From Vibrio sp. FE10 (GTDB taxonomy: Bacteria > Pseudomonadota > Gammaproteobacteria > Enterobacterales > Vibrionaceae): DNA of 64,000 bases. A program made the position numbers and the translations under genes. The DNA is taken from assembly GCF_030297155.1 (NCBI RefSeq), contig NZ_AP028067.1, positions 1,364,001-1,428,000 of the forward strand, given 5' to 3'. A model generated the notes under the pieces. It made no database searches. It was given only the letters and a program-made list of their open reading frames with translations, and was not told the DNA's origin. Numbering within the stretch: position 1 is the first letter of the stretch; each line of letters starts with the position of its first letter. This document shows positions 19,251 through 28,052 of this stretch, in pieces.

Positions 19251-19279
19251 AAGCCTCCCGAATAGCGGGAGGTTTTTTT
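19251..19279. terminator. Terminator between convergent COG0523 genes
   Basis: The stem CCTCCCG (19254-19260) / CGGGAGG (19266-19272) is followed by seven T on the + strand. On the - strand the tract after the hairpin is weaker (GCTTTCAT). It may serve both genes. Confidence 0.8.
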
Positions 19280-19290
19280 ATCTAAGCTGT

Positions 19291-20496
19291 TTATTCTTCC
19301 CAAGCAGGGAATGGGTCTTCCAAAGACAACCAATAGTCGCCCTCTTGCTCCATTTCATCTTCCGTTAACAAACATTCGTTGAGACGGGAAATCAATTTTT
19401 CTTGCTCTAATCCTTGGCCAATAAACACCAATTCTTGACGCATATCGCCATAAGGTTCTTGCCAAATATTGTTGATGGCATCGAGGGATTCTTGATCCGT
19501 CGGCCATTCCTCTTTCGGAATTGCTTTCCAAAACATACCTGCGGCACCATAACGTGCGATGCCGCCCGCTTGGCTCCACTGGCCCACAAACTCCGGCCTC
19601 GTTGCTAACCAAAAGTAACCTTTAGAACGAATCAGTTTGCCGTAGTCTTCTGCGTTATGGAGGAAATCATAGAATTTTTCTGGATGGAAAGGACGCCTCG
19701 CATGATATGCAAAGCTGGAAATACCGTATTCTTCAGTTTCAGGTATGTGCTCGCCTCGCATTTCTTTCAACCAACCAGGGGCTTGTTGTGCCTTTTCAAA
19801 ACTGAAACTCTGTGTGTCGAGTACCGCATCAAGTTCCACTTCACCATTCGAGATAGGAAGAATAGTGGCTGAGGTATTGAGTGTTTTAAGAATCGCCAAA
19901 AGTCTCTCGACTTCTGACTTCTCAGCGAGATCGGTTTTGCTTATCAAGATCACATCCGCGAACTCTACTTGATCGACAAGTAAATCAGCGACACTGCGCT
20001 CATCGTCTTCACCTAATGACTCGGGCGTCTCTGTTAAGAACTTCGCTTCATCGTAATCTCGCAGGAAGTTGATGGCATCAACCACTGTTACCATTGTGTC
20101 TAAACGGGCAACGTCTGAAAGCGAAAGCCCATTATCATCAGCGAAAGTAAAAGTCTCTGCAACGGGAAGTGGCTCAGCGATGCCAGTGGACTCAATCACT
20201 AAGTAATCGAATCTACCTTCTTGAGCGAGTTTGGTAACTTCTTCAAGTAGATCCTCACGCAGGGTACAACAGATACAGCCGTTACTCATTTCAACCAGTT
20301 TTTCTTCACTGTGGTTGAGAGAAACTTCATTCTGAACGGTCGCTGCATCGATGTTGATTTCACTCATGTCGTTGACGATGACCGCAACTTTTCTGCCTTG
20401 TCTGTTGTTAAGAATATGACTTAAAACGGTTGTTTTTCCTGCGCCGAGAAAGCCGGATAAAACCGTAACAGGGAGTTTTTGGGTTTTCATGCTCAT
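19291..20496 (-). CDS. COG0523 zinc-type GTPase metallochaperone with GCICC motif
   Basis: The 401-residue G3E GTPase has Walker [10 protein letters not shown], the metal motif [33 protein letters not shown], and a C-terminal CobW domain ([24 protein letters not shown]). Members behind Zur boxes (ZigA/YeiR-like) help supply zinc to client proteins when zinc is scarce. The start codon is ATG 20496, or the in-frame ATG two codons later at 20490. A near-perfect Zur box lies 20 bp upstream. Zinc-limitation expression is inferred from that site. Confidence 0.92.
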   Translation of the reverse strand: MSMKTQKLPVTVLSGFLGAGKTTVLSHILNNRQGRKVAVIVNDMSEINIDAATVQNEVSLNHSEEKLVEMSNGCICCTLREDLLEEVTKLAQEGRFDYLVIESTGIAEPLPVAETFTFADDNGLSLSDVARLDTMVTVVDAINFLRDYDEAKFLTETPESLGEDDERSVADLLVDQVEFADVILISKTDLAEKSEVERLLAILKTLNTSATILPISNGEVELDAVLDTQSFSFEKAQQAPGWLKEMRGEHIPETEEYGISSFAYHARRPFHPEKFYDFLHNAEDYGKLIRSKGYFWLATRPEFVGQWSQAGGIARYGAAGMFWKAIPKEEWPTDQESLDAINNIWQEPYGDMRQELVFIGQGLEQEKLISRLNECLLTEDEMEQEGDYWLSLEDPFPAWEE

Positions 20497-20515
20497 GCTC
20501 TTTTTATTAGTGTAA

Positions 20516-20530
20516 TGTTATAATATAACA
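20516..20530. promoter_or_regulatory. Zur box between COG0523 gene and DksA remnant
   Basis: TGTTATAATATAACA is an exact match to the Zur palindrome core known from E. coli and Pseudomonas. It lies 20 bp upstream of the leftward COG0523 gene and 155 bp upstream of the rightward DksA-like fragment, so one site could control both directions. Confidence 0.82.
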
Positions 20531-20684
20531 CTAAGCATGATCGGTGATCTTAACTCTGGCATCAAGCAGTTTATTTCTGTGTCGAGCACTGCACCTTATT
20601 GGAGCCTTTGTTCGTTTTTAAGTTGTGGAGGCTCAGATGCACGCAACAAAGGGCATCTGACTCTTATCTTGGTGTGGAGGTTCT

Positions 20685-20852
20685 ATGAACGAAGAGAAAA
20701 GTAATGTCATGACAGAAGAAGAAATTGTTGCTGCGCCCGAGACGGATTATATGGATGAAGCTCAGCTCGCTTCTTTTGAAAACCGAGTGTTTGAGCTTGA
20801 TGAATCGACATGTGCAGATATTCTTAAATCACACTCTACAAGAATTTTATAG
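20685..20852 (+). pseudogene. Truncated DksA-like (DksA2-type) gene
   Basis: A 55-codon frame with GGAGG five bases before its ATG encodes MTEEEIVAAPETDYMDEAQLASFENRVFEL..., which matches the N-terminal helix region of DksA proteins (xDYMxEAQLAxFxxRLxEL). The frame ends at TAG 20850-20852, before any coiled-coil tip or zinc-finger region, and I see no DksA-like text downstream. In Pseudomonas a cysteine-poor DksA2 is Zur-controlled and replaces zinc-dependent DksA; the adjacent Zur box fits that. Here only the first third remains, so it is probably a remnant, although the clean start and stop leave open a short expressed peptide. Confidence 0.6.
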
Positions 20853-21024
20853 TATCGGATGGTGGCATGGGGGAGAGGTGTTGTGAGGGCTTATAAGAGT
20901 GAATAACAAGCCATTTGAGCACTGTATATTGTCACCATAGTGATCTTTCGTGCTTTCACTATTTACCCATTTATCGTCTAAGGTTATGAAAAATCATAAT
21001 ATTCCTCGATTTTCTAAACCCCAG

Positions 21025-21050
21025 AAACGGTGAAACCCCGATGTTGGTAG
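21025..21050. repeat. Left attachment-site repeat (attL candidate)
   Basis: The 26 bases starting AAACGGTGAAACCCCG are identical to 41939-41964. The sequence right of it (TAATCTTAGC) differs from the rplY side, so only one hairpin arm is present here. It lies about 320 bp before the excisionase-like and integrase genes. Confidence 0.85.
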
Positions 21051-21185
21051 TAATCTTAGCTGTATGGTATTGATTTATATGAATTTCATGTATTTAGAGC
21101 TGGTGATTAAGCTCTAATTGGCCTAAAAAACGGTTAAAAAGGCCAATGAAATAGTCAAATAAAATCAATGTATTAGCAACTCGGT

Positions 21186-21204
21186 ACTACTGTATTAGTC
21201 CACC
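21186..21204. repeat. Arm-type repeat, left end
   Basis: The 19-bp sequence ACTACTGTATTAGTCCACC matches 41811-41829 with one mismatch, in the same orientation. Both copies lie 110-136 bp inside the 26-bp repeats, as expected of integrase arm-binding sites (inferred). Confidence 0.55.
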
Positions 21205-21369
21205 CTAAAGTGGGCTTGAAATCGATTCGTTGAATCGTTTTACGCTTCGGGAATCCTTTTCGTTAATTGCTGCGCAAATAGAATGTCACTGAAAAAATCG
21301 TGCATAGTTTTTCTACCAGTAGATGAAAAATCTTAATTTTCATGTAGTGAGAAAGGTAAGGAGAACGAC

Positions 21370-21579
21370 ATGGCGACGCGTAAAATCAGACCTAGACAAT
21401 TTATTGATGAGTTTTACCCTGATTCAGGGATATGCAATACCACCATCATAAACTGGATTAAACACGGCAAGCTTGAGGGTACTAGAACGCCAACGGGCCG
21501 ATATTTAGTCTGTGTTGACGACGAAATAGGGAACCCTGCAGACAGGGTCAGTGAACTTCTAAGATTCTTGGAGTCATAA
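21370..21579 (+). CDS. Excisionase-like winged-helix DNA-binding protein
   Basis: The 69-residue protein has a small MerR/excisionase-type helix-turn-helix: residues 8-25 (RQFIDEFYPDSGICNTTI), then WIKHGKLEGTRTPTGRYLVCVDDE. The G-K-L-x-G-x-R-T-P-T-G-R-Y wing is common in recombination directionality factors. AAGGAGA precedes the ATG, and its stop codon abuts the ATG of the integrase, so the two are co-translated. It probably directs excision or represses the integrase (inferred). Confidence 0.75.
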   Translation: MATRKIRPRQFIDEFYPDSGICNTTIINWIKHGKLEGTRTPTGRYLVCVDDEIGNPADRVSELLRFLES

Positions 21580-22842
21580 ATGGTTGGTAGAGCTAGAAGC
21601 AAAGAAACGGCTCATTACCCTCCATTCTTGGTGAAAATGAGCCATAGGGGCCAATCTCGATTTCGGTTTACGACCGTAGATGGTGTGAAGAAGCTATTTC
21701 CTATCGGGGCTGTAGAGCAAGAAGCGATACAAGCTGCGCATGTTTACAACTTGCAATATCGTCCTGAGCTAGGAAGCGCGTTTTCCCTTTCTGAGATGAC
21801 CCCATTTCGCAAAGCTGTCTCCAAAGGCCGCAAGGACAAATTTAATCGGCCTTTAAAAGAGTGGCTTCCATTAGTGTTGTCTCGTGTGAAGAAAGAAGAA
21901 CGGCTTTCCAAAGACGTTTATCGAAATTTGGAGAGGGACTGTTACCGCCTTGATGAGTTCATGGGGCGGCTGCCAACCAAATCGATCAAGTTACAGCACA
22001 TCAATGAGTTCCTTTCGAAATACTATTCAGACTTAAGTAATCGTCAGCTCAACAATAAGATCAGTAACCTTAAAAAGGTATTTTCCTACCTTGCTGATGA
22101 GAGCGCTATTGAGAGTAATTTTGTACTCAATAAAAAACAGCGTCGATTGACTAGAGAAGATTACACAAAAGCTCGCCACGACCTAGATATCGAAAACTAC
22201 CAAAAGGTCTACGATGCAGCACCACTGTTTCTTAAGGTCGCAATGAGCTTAACACTTGAGACGACTCATGCTGTGAGAGAGATCTATAGGCTTCGTTATC
22301 GAATATACAAGCCACGGGAAGGCGTGTGTGGGATTCTTTGGAACCCTGACAAAGAGATGGAGTATGTTGATGGGCACGCTGTGTATGGAATGCTTTATGT
22401 TCACCGAGAGAAGGTGAAAAAGTCCGATGCTTCCACTGTTGCTATTCCCGTTACTCAGACGATCAAAGACATTGTAGACCTTTCTAAAACATCCAGATTG
22501 ATTTGTCCTTATATCGTTCACCGCAAACCTAAACAGCAGCAACGTGGCATTTCAAAAGAGACCGACCACCTCTACCAAGTACATCACCACAATATAAGTA
22601 AAGAGTTCAGTAAGGTTCGAGACTCATTAGGGCTTTATAGTCACCTAAAGAAATCGCTAAGGCCAACCTATCATGAAATTCGAGGACTAGCTGCTCGAAT
22701 GATTGAACAGCAAGGGCAGAGTGCTACCGAGCGAATGGCACATGCGAACGCTAAAACGACAAAAATCTATACAGGCACAAGTGACATTATTTGGCACCAA
22801 GTACCACCTGTTGAGGTTATGCCTAAAGGTGGCCAGAAGTGA
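21580..22842 (+). CDS. Tyrosine recombinase (island integrase)
   Basis: The 420-residue phage-type integrase has an N-terminal arm-binding part, a core-binding SAM-like domain (about 100-205) and a catalytic domain. Candidate active-site residues are Arg233 (THAVREIYRL), His365-x-x-Arg368 (YHEIRGLAARM), His388 and the nucleophile Tyr397 (AKTTKIYTG). It starts directly after the excisionase stop and lies at the left end of the island next to attL, so it is the best candidate for inserting the island into the rplY terminator. Confidence 0.9.
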   Translation: MVGRARSKETAHYPPFLVKMSHRGQSRFRFTTVDGVKKLFPIGAVEQEAIQAAHVYNLQYRPELGSAFSLSEMTPFRKAVSKGRKDKFNRPLKEWLPLVLSRVKKEERLSKDVYRNLERDCYRLDEFMGRLPTKSIKLQHINEFLSKYYSDLSNRQLNNKISNLKKVFSYLADESAIESNFVLNKKQRRLTREDYTKARHDLDIENYQKVYDAAPLFLKVAMSLTLETTHAVREIYRLRYRIYKPREGVCGILWNPDKEMEYVDGHAVYGMLYVHREKVKKSDASTVAIPVTQTIKDIVDLSKTSRLICPYIVHRKPKQQQRGISKETDHLYQVHHHNISKEFSKVRDSLGLYSHLKKSLRPTYHEIRGLAARMIEQQGQSATERMAHANAKTTKIYTGTSDIIWHQVPPVEVMPKGGQK

Positions 22843-22869
22843 TTTGTGTGAGTTGTTTAGTTATGGAGG

Positions 22870-22884
22870 AATTCGGAATCCGAA
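22870..22884. repeat. 15-bp palindromic repeat after first integrase
   Basis: AATTCGGAATCCGAA recurs at 28065-28079. It starts 27 bp after the stop of the first integrase gene and is itself nearly palindromic (7-bp arms around a central A). Confidence 0.6.
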
Positions 22885-23310
22885 TTTGATAAAGGGTCGC
22901 TTTACCCTATTAACTTTAATTTGAATCTATGCACATTGTATTGACTCGAAAACGGTTACTGAATAAAGTCAGATATAGGTTATGCGCGACCTATCAGCTC
23001 ACGGATGAAGCGAAAGCAGCGCGAAGTGAATTATCACTTCATCGATTTTGTATCTTTATTACGGTTCGTGAGCCCGTAAATCTAATAGGATGCTTAATCA
23101 TGTGCATATTTCGGAGCTAGCCGACCGCCTATTTCGGTTTTAATCGACCACCAAATCCGTTTTTAACCGACCACTCATTTCGGTTTTAATCATCCACTTT
23201 TCGGTGTGTTTCCGAAATCGATGGTCGATTTACCGAAATAAACCTCTTTTCTCTTTTAAATCAATAGGTTTAACCTGAGTCTTTCATGTTGAGAGCACTA
23301 AGGATAAATC

Positions 23311-24843
23311 ATGCCGAAAAAGAGAATGCCAATGAATAAAATTAAGGAAATCTTACGCCTCCGATACGAGTGCAATCTTTCTAATCGACAGATCGCCGCT
23401 TGCCTCAATATTGCTCATTCCACTGTATCCCAGCATCTATCCCGATTTAAATCCAGTGGCCTCACGTGGCCACTGGAAGAGACTCATCATGAAAATCAAG
23501 TCACCCAAGCTTTGTTTGATGGTCGCTCATCTTCTCAGCATAAAGTGATGCCTGATTTCACTCTCTGCTACTTAGAATTGAAGCGTAAAGGGATGACTAA
23601 AGCTTTGCTTTGGGAAGAGTATTGTCATCAGCATCAAGACAAAGCCTATGGCTATACACAGTTCTGCGAACTGTATAGACGTTGGCTAAAGACACAAAAA
23701 CGCAGTATGCGCCAACTTCACCATGCTGGTGACAAGCTCTTCATTGACTACTGTGGCCCAACGATCCCTGTTGTGAATCCAGATACAGGAGAATGCCGAC
23801 ATGCTCAGGTATTTGTCGCCACTTTAGGAGCGTCAAATTACACCTATGTCGAGGCGAGTGAGAGCCAAGGGCTTGAACACTTCCTCATGGCTCATGTGAA
23901 TACCTTTAATCACTTTGGTGGTGCTCCGAATCTACTTGTACCTGATAATCTGAAATCTGCTGTAACGAAAGCAGACTGTCATAGCCCTATCCTCAATGAG
24001 AGCTACCGAAAACTGGCACAACATTACGGCGTTGCTGTGATGCCAGCCAGGCCCTACAAGCCTAAAGATAAAGCCAAAGCTGAGAACGCAGTTCTCATCG
24101 TAGAGCGCTGGATAATGATGCGCCTTCGCCACCAAGTGTTCTATACAATGGCTGAGCTGAACCTGGCTATCCGAAAGCTGATGCATGACTTAAACCAACG
24201 AGAGATGAAACAGCTTGGTGTCAATCGACATGACTTGTTCAACAAAGTTGACCGTCCAGCGTTAAAACCACTGCCATCGCAACCATATGTGTATATCGAA
24301 ACTAAACGAGCAACCGTCTCCCCTGATTATCACATTCAATATAAAAAGCACTTCTACTCTGTGCCGCACCAACTTGTTGGGCAACAAGTTGAGCTTGAAG
24401 CAACGCATCAAATAATACGTATCTACCACAAAGGGAGCATTGTTGCTCACCACTGCACAAGCCAAAAAGAATATGGTCTCTCTACCGTTTACGAGCATAT
24501 GCCAAGCAACCATCAATACCAATCATGGACACCCGAGCGTTTTATCCGTTGGGGAAAATCTATTGGGCCAGCCACAGGTGAACTGACTCAGATGTTGCTC
24601 AAACGCCCAGAGCATGAAGCATTGGCCTTTAGAAGTTGCTTTGGGTTACTAAGTCTTGCCAAAAAGCACTCAGACGCACGGTTAGAACAAGCTTGCCGAG
24701 ATGCCTTAGTGACAGAGAAGCCATACCTTGGCTTCGTCAAAAACTTATTGAAGAACCATCGAGAAGGCACTCTCTCTCAGCCTTCCACTGATACCCCAAA
24801 CCTTAAACACACTAATGTTCGTGGTTCCAACTACTACCACTAG
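23311..24843 (+). CDS. istA: IS21-family transposase IstA
   Basis: This 510-residue DDE transposase has an N-terminal helix-turn-helix (EILRLRYECNLSNRQIAACLNIAHSTVSQHL) and an rve-type catalytic core with the acidic triad in KLFIDYCGPTIP, LLVPDNLKSAV and KAKAENAVLIVERW. A C-terminal beta-barrel DNA-binding part (VSPDYHIQYKKHFYSVP) follows. The frame is full-length and intact, so the element may be active. It is followed by istB. Confidence 0.93.
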   Translation: MPKKRMPMNKIKEILRLRYECNLSNRQIAACLNIAHSTVSQHLSRFKSSGLTWPLEETHHENQVTQALFDGRSSSQHKVMPDFTLCYLELKRKGMTKALLWEEYCHQHQDKAYGYTQFCELYRRWLKTQKRSMRQLHHAGDKLFIDYCGPTIPVVNPDTGECRHAQVFVATLGASNYTYVEASESQGLEHFLMAHVNTFNHFGGAPNLLVPDNLKSAVTKADCHSPILNESYRKLAQHYGVAVMPARPYKPKDKAKAENAVLIVERWIMMRLRHQVFYTMAELNLAIRKLMHDLNQREMKQLGVNRHDLFNKVDRPALKPLPSQPYVYIETKRATVSPDYHIQYKKHFYSVPHQLVGQQVELEATHQIIRIYHKGSIVAHHCTSQKEYGLSTVYEHMPSNHQYQSWTPERFIRWGKSIGPATGELTQMLLKRPEHEALAFRSCFGLLSLAKKHSDARLEQACRDALVTEKPYLGFVKNLLKNHREGTLSQPSTDTPNLKHTNVRGSNYYH

Positions 24844-24853
24844 GAGAAACAAT

Positions 24854-25576
24854 ATGGACGCAATAATCCAACAGTTAAAATCACTACGCCTAAGTCATGC
24901 TTCTGATGCACTGGAACAGCAAAGGATACACCCCGCGACCTATGCTGAACTTGGCTTTGAAGAAAGGTTAGGACTCATCCTTGATCATGAGATAGTGAAC
25001 CGAGATCAAACCAAAATCCAACGACTTAAACGGCAAGCCAAGCTGCGCCTAAGCGCTAGCGGTAATCAACTGGACTACCGCCCAGAACGAGGCTTAAAAA
25101 GAGCAATGATGGGAGAGTTATTATCAGGCACTTATTTACAAAAGCGACAGAATGTCCTGATTACAGGTGCAACAGGTGCAGGTAAAACCTATGTTGCTTG
25201 TGCGCTCGCCGAGCAGGCGTGTGAGCAACACTGCCCAAGTCGTTATTATCGCCTAAATCGTTTACTTGATGACCTGAGTAGTAGCCGCCTTGATGGCAGC
25301 TATCAAAAGCTGCTACTGAGCTTGTCTAAGAAAAAACTGTTGGTTATCGATGACTGGGGAATGGAAAAACTCAGCCAAGAGCATGCAAGTAATCTTCTCG
25401 AAGTGCTAGAAGATAGATACCAAGAGTGCAGTACGATCATTATCAGCCAACTACCTGTAAAACAATGGCACGAGATGATCGACAACTCGACGATCGCTGA
25501 TGCGATCTTAGATAGGTTGGTTCATCAAAGTCATAGAATCGAGTTACGAGGGGAATCAATGAGAAAACTGGCTTAA
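24854..25576 (+). CDS. istB: IS21-family helper ATPase IstB
   Basis: A DnaC-like AAA+ ATPase with Walker A GATGAGKT and Walker B LLVIDDWG that selects target DNA and activates IstA. The start at 24854 (MDAIIQQLKSLRLSHASDALEQQR) is preferred because TAGGAGAAA, overlapping the istA stop, lies just upstream; the frame itself opens at 24815. The product is 240 residues, the usual IstB size, and appears intact. Confidence 0.92.
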   Translation: MDAIIQQLKSLRLSHASDALEQQRIHPATYAELGFEERLGLILDHEIVNRDQTKIQRLKRQAKLRLSASGNQLDYRPERGLKRAMMGELLSGTYLQKRQNVLITGATGAGKTYVACALAEQACEQHCPSRYYRLNRLLDDLSSSRLDGSYQKLLLSLSKKKLLVIDDWGMEKLSQEHASNLLEVLEDRYQECSTIIISQLPVKQWHEMIDNSTIADAILDRLVHQSHRIELRGESMRKLA

Positions 25577-25677
25577 ATCGACCACTTGGAGTAAAACTAA
25601 GGAAGAGAAAAGAGAGGCTTAAAAAGGTGGTCGATTAAAAACGAAACTAGGGGTCACATCAGCCGAAATACGCAATC

Positions 25678-26553
25678 ATGCTTAAATACCCATCAGTGAG
25701 CCAATCTGAGGCCCACGCAAAGTACATTTCAAGAACTTTAAAGATCAAGCTCAGTTTTGCAAAAGAAGCTGTCGCATTTATGTATGGCTTTGACAATTTT
25801 AAAGAGTTATGCAGTAGCTCTGATCTAGAGATGCTCGACAGTAATAACAAATACTCGGCAATTCCATACAAGCAGGACTTAGAAACATTGGAGCTCTTGT
25901 TGCAACCTCACTTACCTGCTATTCGTGCTCACTTGAACCCCAATATTCATTTGGATTGTTCCGTATTGGCGTTAGTAGTAAACAACAGACTAAATTGTAT
26001 ATCTCATGATGCTGTGAACCATCTCCTTTCATTGGGAGACTCTTTTGATTGGAGCGATGCGAAATCTATCATCAATGAACTTGAATTTGTTGATGATACT
26101 GTATCGATAGTACTGGCAAGTCGAATTGCCATGAATAGAGTCAAAAACAAAGTAAACCCATGGATAGAGTTTTCATCGTTCGGTATCAGAGCATATGGTT
26201 ACTATAACTTCTCCGGTAAAACCGTCTGTATTGAGATGCGTGAACTCGACATTATGTTTAAGTATCCGAATGGGTATAGAGATATTTCGAGCCGTAAATG
26301 GATTGGTGATTATGTCATTGGTTTTTTAGGAGTGCTTGCCAAGCAGTTTGATACCTTAGGGTATACAGGCGAAATACAGCTTTCAAATGTTAACTTTCCA
26401 ATAAACTTAGCAAATGAGATGAACACCCTAAGGGATGAGGTGAGAAATGCTGATCTAATACGTGGAGTAAAAGTTCCACTTGATGTTTTGCTAAATGAAA
26501 ATGATCCACAAAACATCTGGTTAAGAAAAAACCTAGTGAATGAAATAGGGTAA
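25678..26553 (+). CDS. Hypothetical protein beside IS21 element
   Basis: This 291-residue product belongs to no family I can name. Its N-terminus (SEAHAKYISRTLKIKLSFAKEAVAFMYGFDNFKEL) follows a common helical module, x-x-A-x-x-L-(6-8)-S-x-A-x-E-x-x-A-x-x-x-G-F-x-x-(W/F)-x-E-L, found at the start of several mobile-element proteins. The rest is mixed alpha/beta without catalytic signatures. The ATG lies 20 bp after the IS end and lacks a ribosome binding site, and the frame is open back into the IS end (TAG at 25648). The native promoter, and possibly the true start, were therefore probably removed. A strong terminator follows. Confidence 0.6.
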   Translation: MLKYPSVSQSEAHAKYISRTLKIKLSFAKEAVAFMYGFDNFKELCSSSDLEMLDSNNKYSAIPYKQDLETLELLLQPHLPAIRAHLNPNIHLDCSVLALVVNNRLNCISHDAVNHLLSLGDSFDWSDAKSIINELEFVDDTVSIVLASRIAMNRVKNKVNPWIEFSSFGIRAYGYYNFSGKTVCIEMRELDIMFKYPNGYRDISSRKWIGDYVIGFLGVLAKQFDTLGYTGEIQLSNVNFPINLANEMNTLRDEVRNADLIRGVKVPLDVLLNENDPQNIWLRKNLVNEIG

Positions 26554-26604
26554 TACTAATCTCATAAAGCTTCGACGATATCAGTCGAAATAGCTTAAAT
26601 GCAG

Positions 26605-26636
26605 AGGCCGAATATGAATATATTCGGCCTTTTTTA
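26605..26636 (+). terminator. Rho-independent terminator
   Basis: A 10-bp perfect stem AGGCCGAATA / TATTCGGCCT with a 6-base loop is followed by six T. It ends the transcript of the hypothetical gene at 25678. Confidence 0.88.
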
Positions 26637-26639
26637 CGC

Positions 26640-27150
26640 CTAGTCAAAAGGGTATCCAGTCCTGTCACTCCAAAATTTTGGGGAGTGACAGGACGGGCAG
26701 CACTCACCAATAGGGGGCTACGAGCGAATTATCGGAATTGAAAAAGAATGACGGCGAGAATCTATGGCGCTGAGAGCGCCTCCAAAGTTGCGAGTAGAAT
26801 GGGTTGAGACAATAATGGAAGAGAACTAAAAAGCAGCCGTTGCTGCAAAGACTACTAGACGAAGAAATCCTTTAATTACCAGCGCATTCTTATCTCAAAC
26901 GCCCAACGGGCTTCTGGGAATTAGCAATTGCACATGGCTTACAGTCATTCAATTGTTCGGAATTTCTGAACCGCGCAGTAGTCTCGCTTCATTACCTATT
27001 GACTTGATTTAAGCAGTAGGCGTTCATTCGAAATGAACGGGAGCAATAACACTAATCTGAAATCGCATTGATACCTACTACTGTACCCATGAAATAAGAA
27101 CCTTGAAATGACTGAGATAAGAGCCGCTAACGAAAGCGGCTTTTTTTTTA
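26640..27150 (+). ncRNA. Candidate structured non-coding region upstream of second integrase
   Basis: These 510 bases lie between one terminator and another, hold no ORF worth reporting, and are rich in hairpins: a 13-bp perfect stem GTCCTGTCACTCC / GGAGTGACAGGAC (26659-26671, 26682-26694), GGCGCT / AGCGCC (26766-26780), GCAGC / GCTGC (26833-26846), GCCC / GGGC (26901-26911) and CGTTCATT / AATGAACG (27021-27039). The last one ends in a canonical terminator. This pattern suggests an untranslated RNA or a recombination site cluster. No known RNA family is recognised. Confidence 0.35.
27123..27149 (+). terminator. Terminator without an upstream gene
   Basis: GCCGCT / AGCGGC around AACGAA is followed by nine T. 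No protein-coding gene lies between it and the previous terminator 490 bp upstream, so it must end either an RNA or a transcript reading through. Confidence 0.85.
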
Positions 27151-27174
27151 GAATTAACATATTGAGGTAGCACT

Positions 27175-28038
27175 ATGGCAACGAACTTTTTTTTCCAAAT
27201 TACCCGAGTTCTAAATCGTAACCTCGATGGCTCTAAAGCGACTCAAGCAGAGCGAAAGAAGATACTAAAGTTAGCTGACAAACAACTAAGAGAGCTTAAC
27301 GTCAGAAAGCTTGAGCTAAGGAACTTGGGCCGCAAGCATATCGAGAAGCTTGTAACTCATTGGCAAGATCAAGGTCTAGCAGCGGGCACGATCAAGACAC
27401 GTATGACTCACCTGCGTTGGCTCTCTGAAAAAATCGGGAAGCCAGGGCTAGTTCCTAAAAGCAACGCTTCCCTTGGTATTGAAACCCGCAAATATGTCAC
27501 CAACCAGAATAAAGCCAGATTCTTAGTAAATTCAAAATTAGCAACACTCGATGACAGGTATCTTGACGCGAGTTTTCGTTTGCAAGCCGCGTTTGGTTTG
27601 CGCCGAGAAGAGTGTATGAAAGTCCAGCTTCATTTAGCAGATAGAGGCGACCATTTACATCTAGTAAAAACCAAAGGCGCAAGACCTAGAGATGTGCCTA
27701 TTCGCACTCTGGAACAACGTCAGTTAATTGATGAGGTGAAAAAGTGGGTAGGGGATCGCTCTTTAATTCCAGAAAAAGCTAAGTACGTTTCTCAGATGAA
27801 AAGATACGAAAGAGCTTGTATCAAAATGGGCTTAGACAAAGCGCATGGGTTACGGCATGGGTATGCGCACCAGCGATACTTTGAATTGACGGGTTTTAAT
27901 GCTCCTGCTGCGGGAGGGCCGTCAACCAAGGGATTAACAGGAGAGGACAAACAGCGCGACTTTGAGGCAAGAATGGTCATTACTGAAGAATTAGGGCACG
28001 GAAGAGAAGAGGTTACTGCAGTTTATTTAGGCCGTTAA
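27175..28038 (+). CDS. Second tyrosine recombinase (integrase-domain protein)
   Basis: The 287-residue protein has an N-terminal SAM-like core-binding domain (residues about 30-95) and a catalytic domain with Arg143/Arg144 (FGLRREECMKVQ), His224-x-x-Arg227 (AHGLRHGYAHQRY), His275 (EELGHGREEV) and nucleophile Tyr284 four residues from the C-terminus. The layout fits the Phage_int_SAM_2 / Integrase_1 group found in integrative elements, which is shorter than lambda-type integrases. It is unrelated in sequence to the first integrase and may belong to a nested element whose right boundary is the repeat at 28065. Confidence 0.85.
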   Translation: MATNFFFQITRVLNRNLDGSKATQAERKKILKLADKQLRELNVRKLELRNLGRKHIEKLVTHWQDQGLAAGTIKTRMTHLRWLSEKIGKPGLVPKSNASLGIETRKYVTNQNKARFLVNSKLATLDDRYLDASFRLQAAFGLRREECMKVQLHLADRGDHLHLVKTKGARPRDVPIRTLEQRQLIDEVKKWVGDRSLIPEKAKYVSQMKRYERACIKMGLDKAHGLRHGYAHQRYFELTGFNAPAAGGPSTKGLTGEDKQRDFEARMVITEELGHGREEVTAVYLGR

Positions 28039-28052
28039 AGCTTGAAAGTTAA

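Larger units (their letters stand above)
20853..21369. other. Intergenic region spanning the left island boundary
   Basis: There is no gene here. Bases up to 21024 belong to the chromosome by inference; 21025-21050 is the left copy of the 26-bp direct repeat, and the rest is the island end. It includes an arm-like repeat (21186-21204), a CCACC...GTGG inverted repeat just after it, and AAGGAGA before the excisionase-like gene. Confidence 0.6.
23120..25658 (+). mobile_element. IS21-family insertion sequence (istA-istB)
   Basis: About 2.54 kb with imperfect 33-bp terminal inverted repeats (23120-23152 and 25626-25658, four to seven mismatches, sharing TTTTAATCGACCACC). Near the left end three repeats of about 23 bp (23131-23152, 23153-23175, 23176-23198) with TTTTAA(T/C)C(G/A)(A/T)CCAC- text are the multiple transposase-binding sites usual in IS21. 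It encodes IstA and IstB. No clear target duplication could be picked out, so the exact ends are uncertain by a few bases. Confidence 0.85.

Noticed and set aside
22929..23120. 63-residue frame between the first integrase and the IS21 element
   Set aside because: It has no ribosome binding site and no recognisable domain, and ends exactly where the IS left end begins. Composition gives no support for coding.
26659..26694. 13-bp perfect hairpin considered as an integron attC site
   Set aside because: No attC core sites (RYYYAAC/GTTRRRY) flank it, there are no gene cassettes, and the nearby recombinases are not IntI-like.
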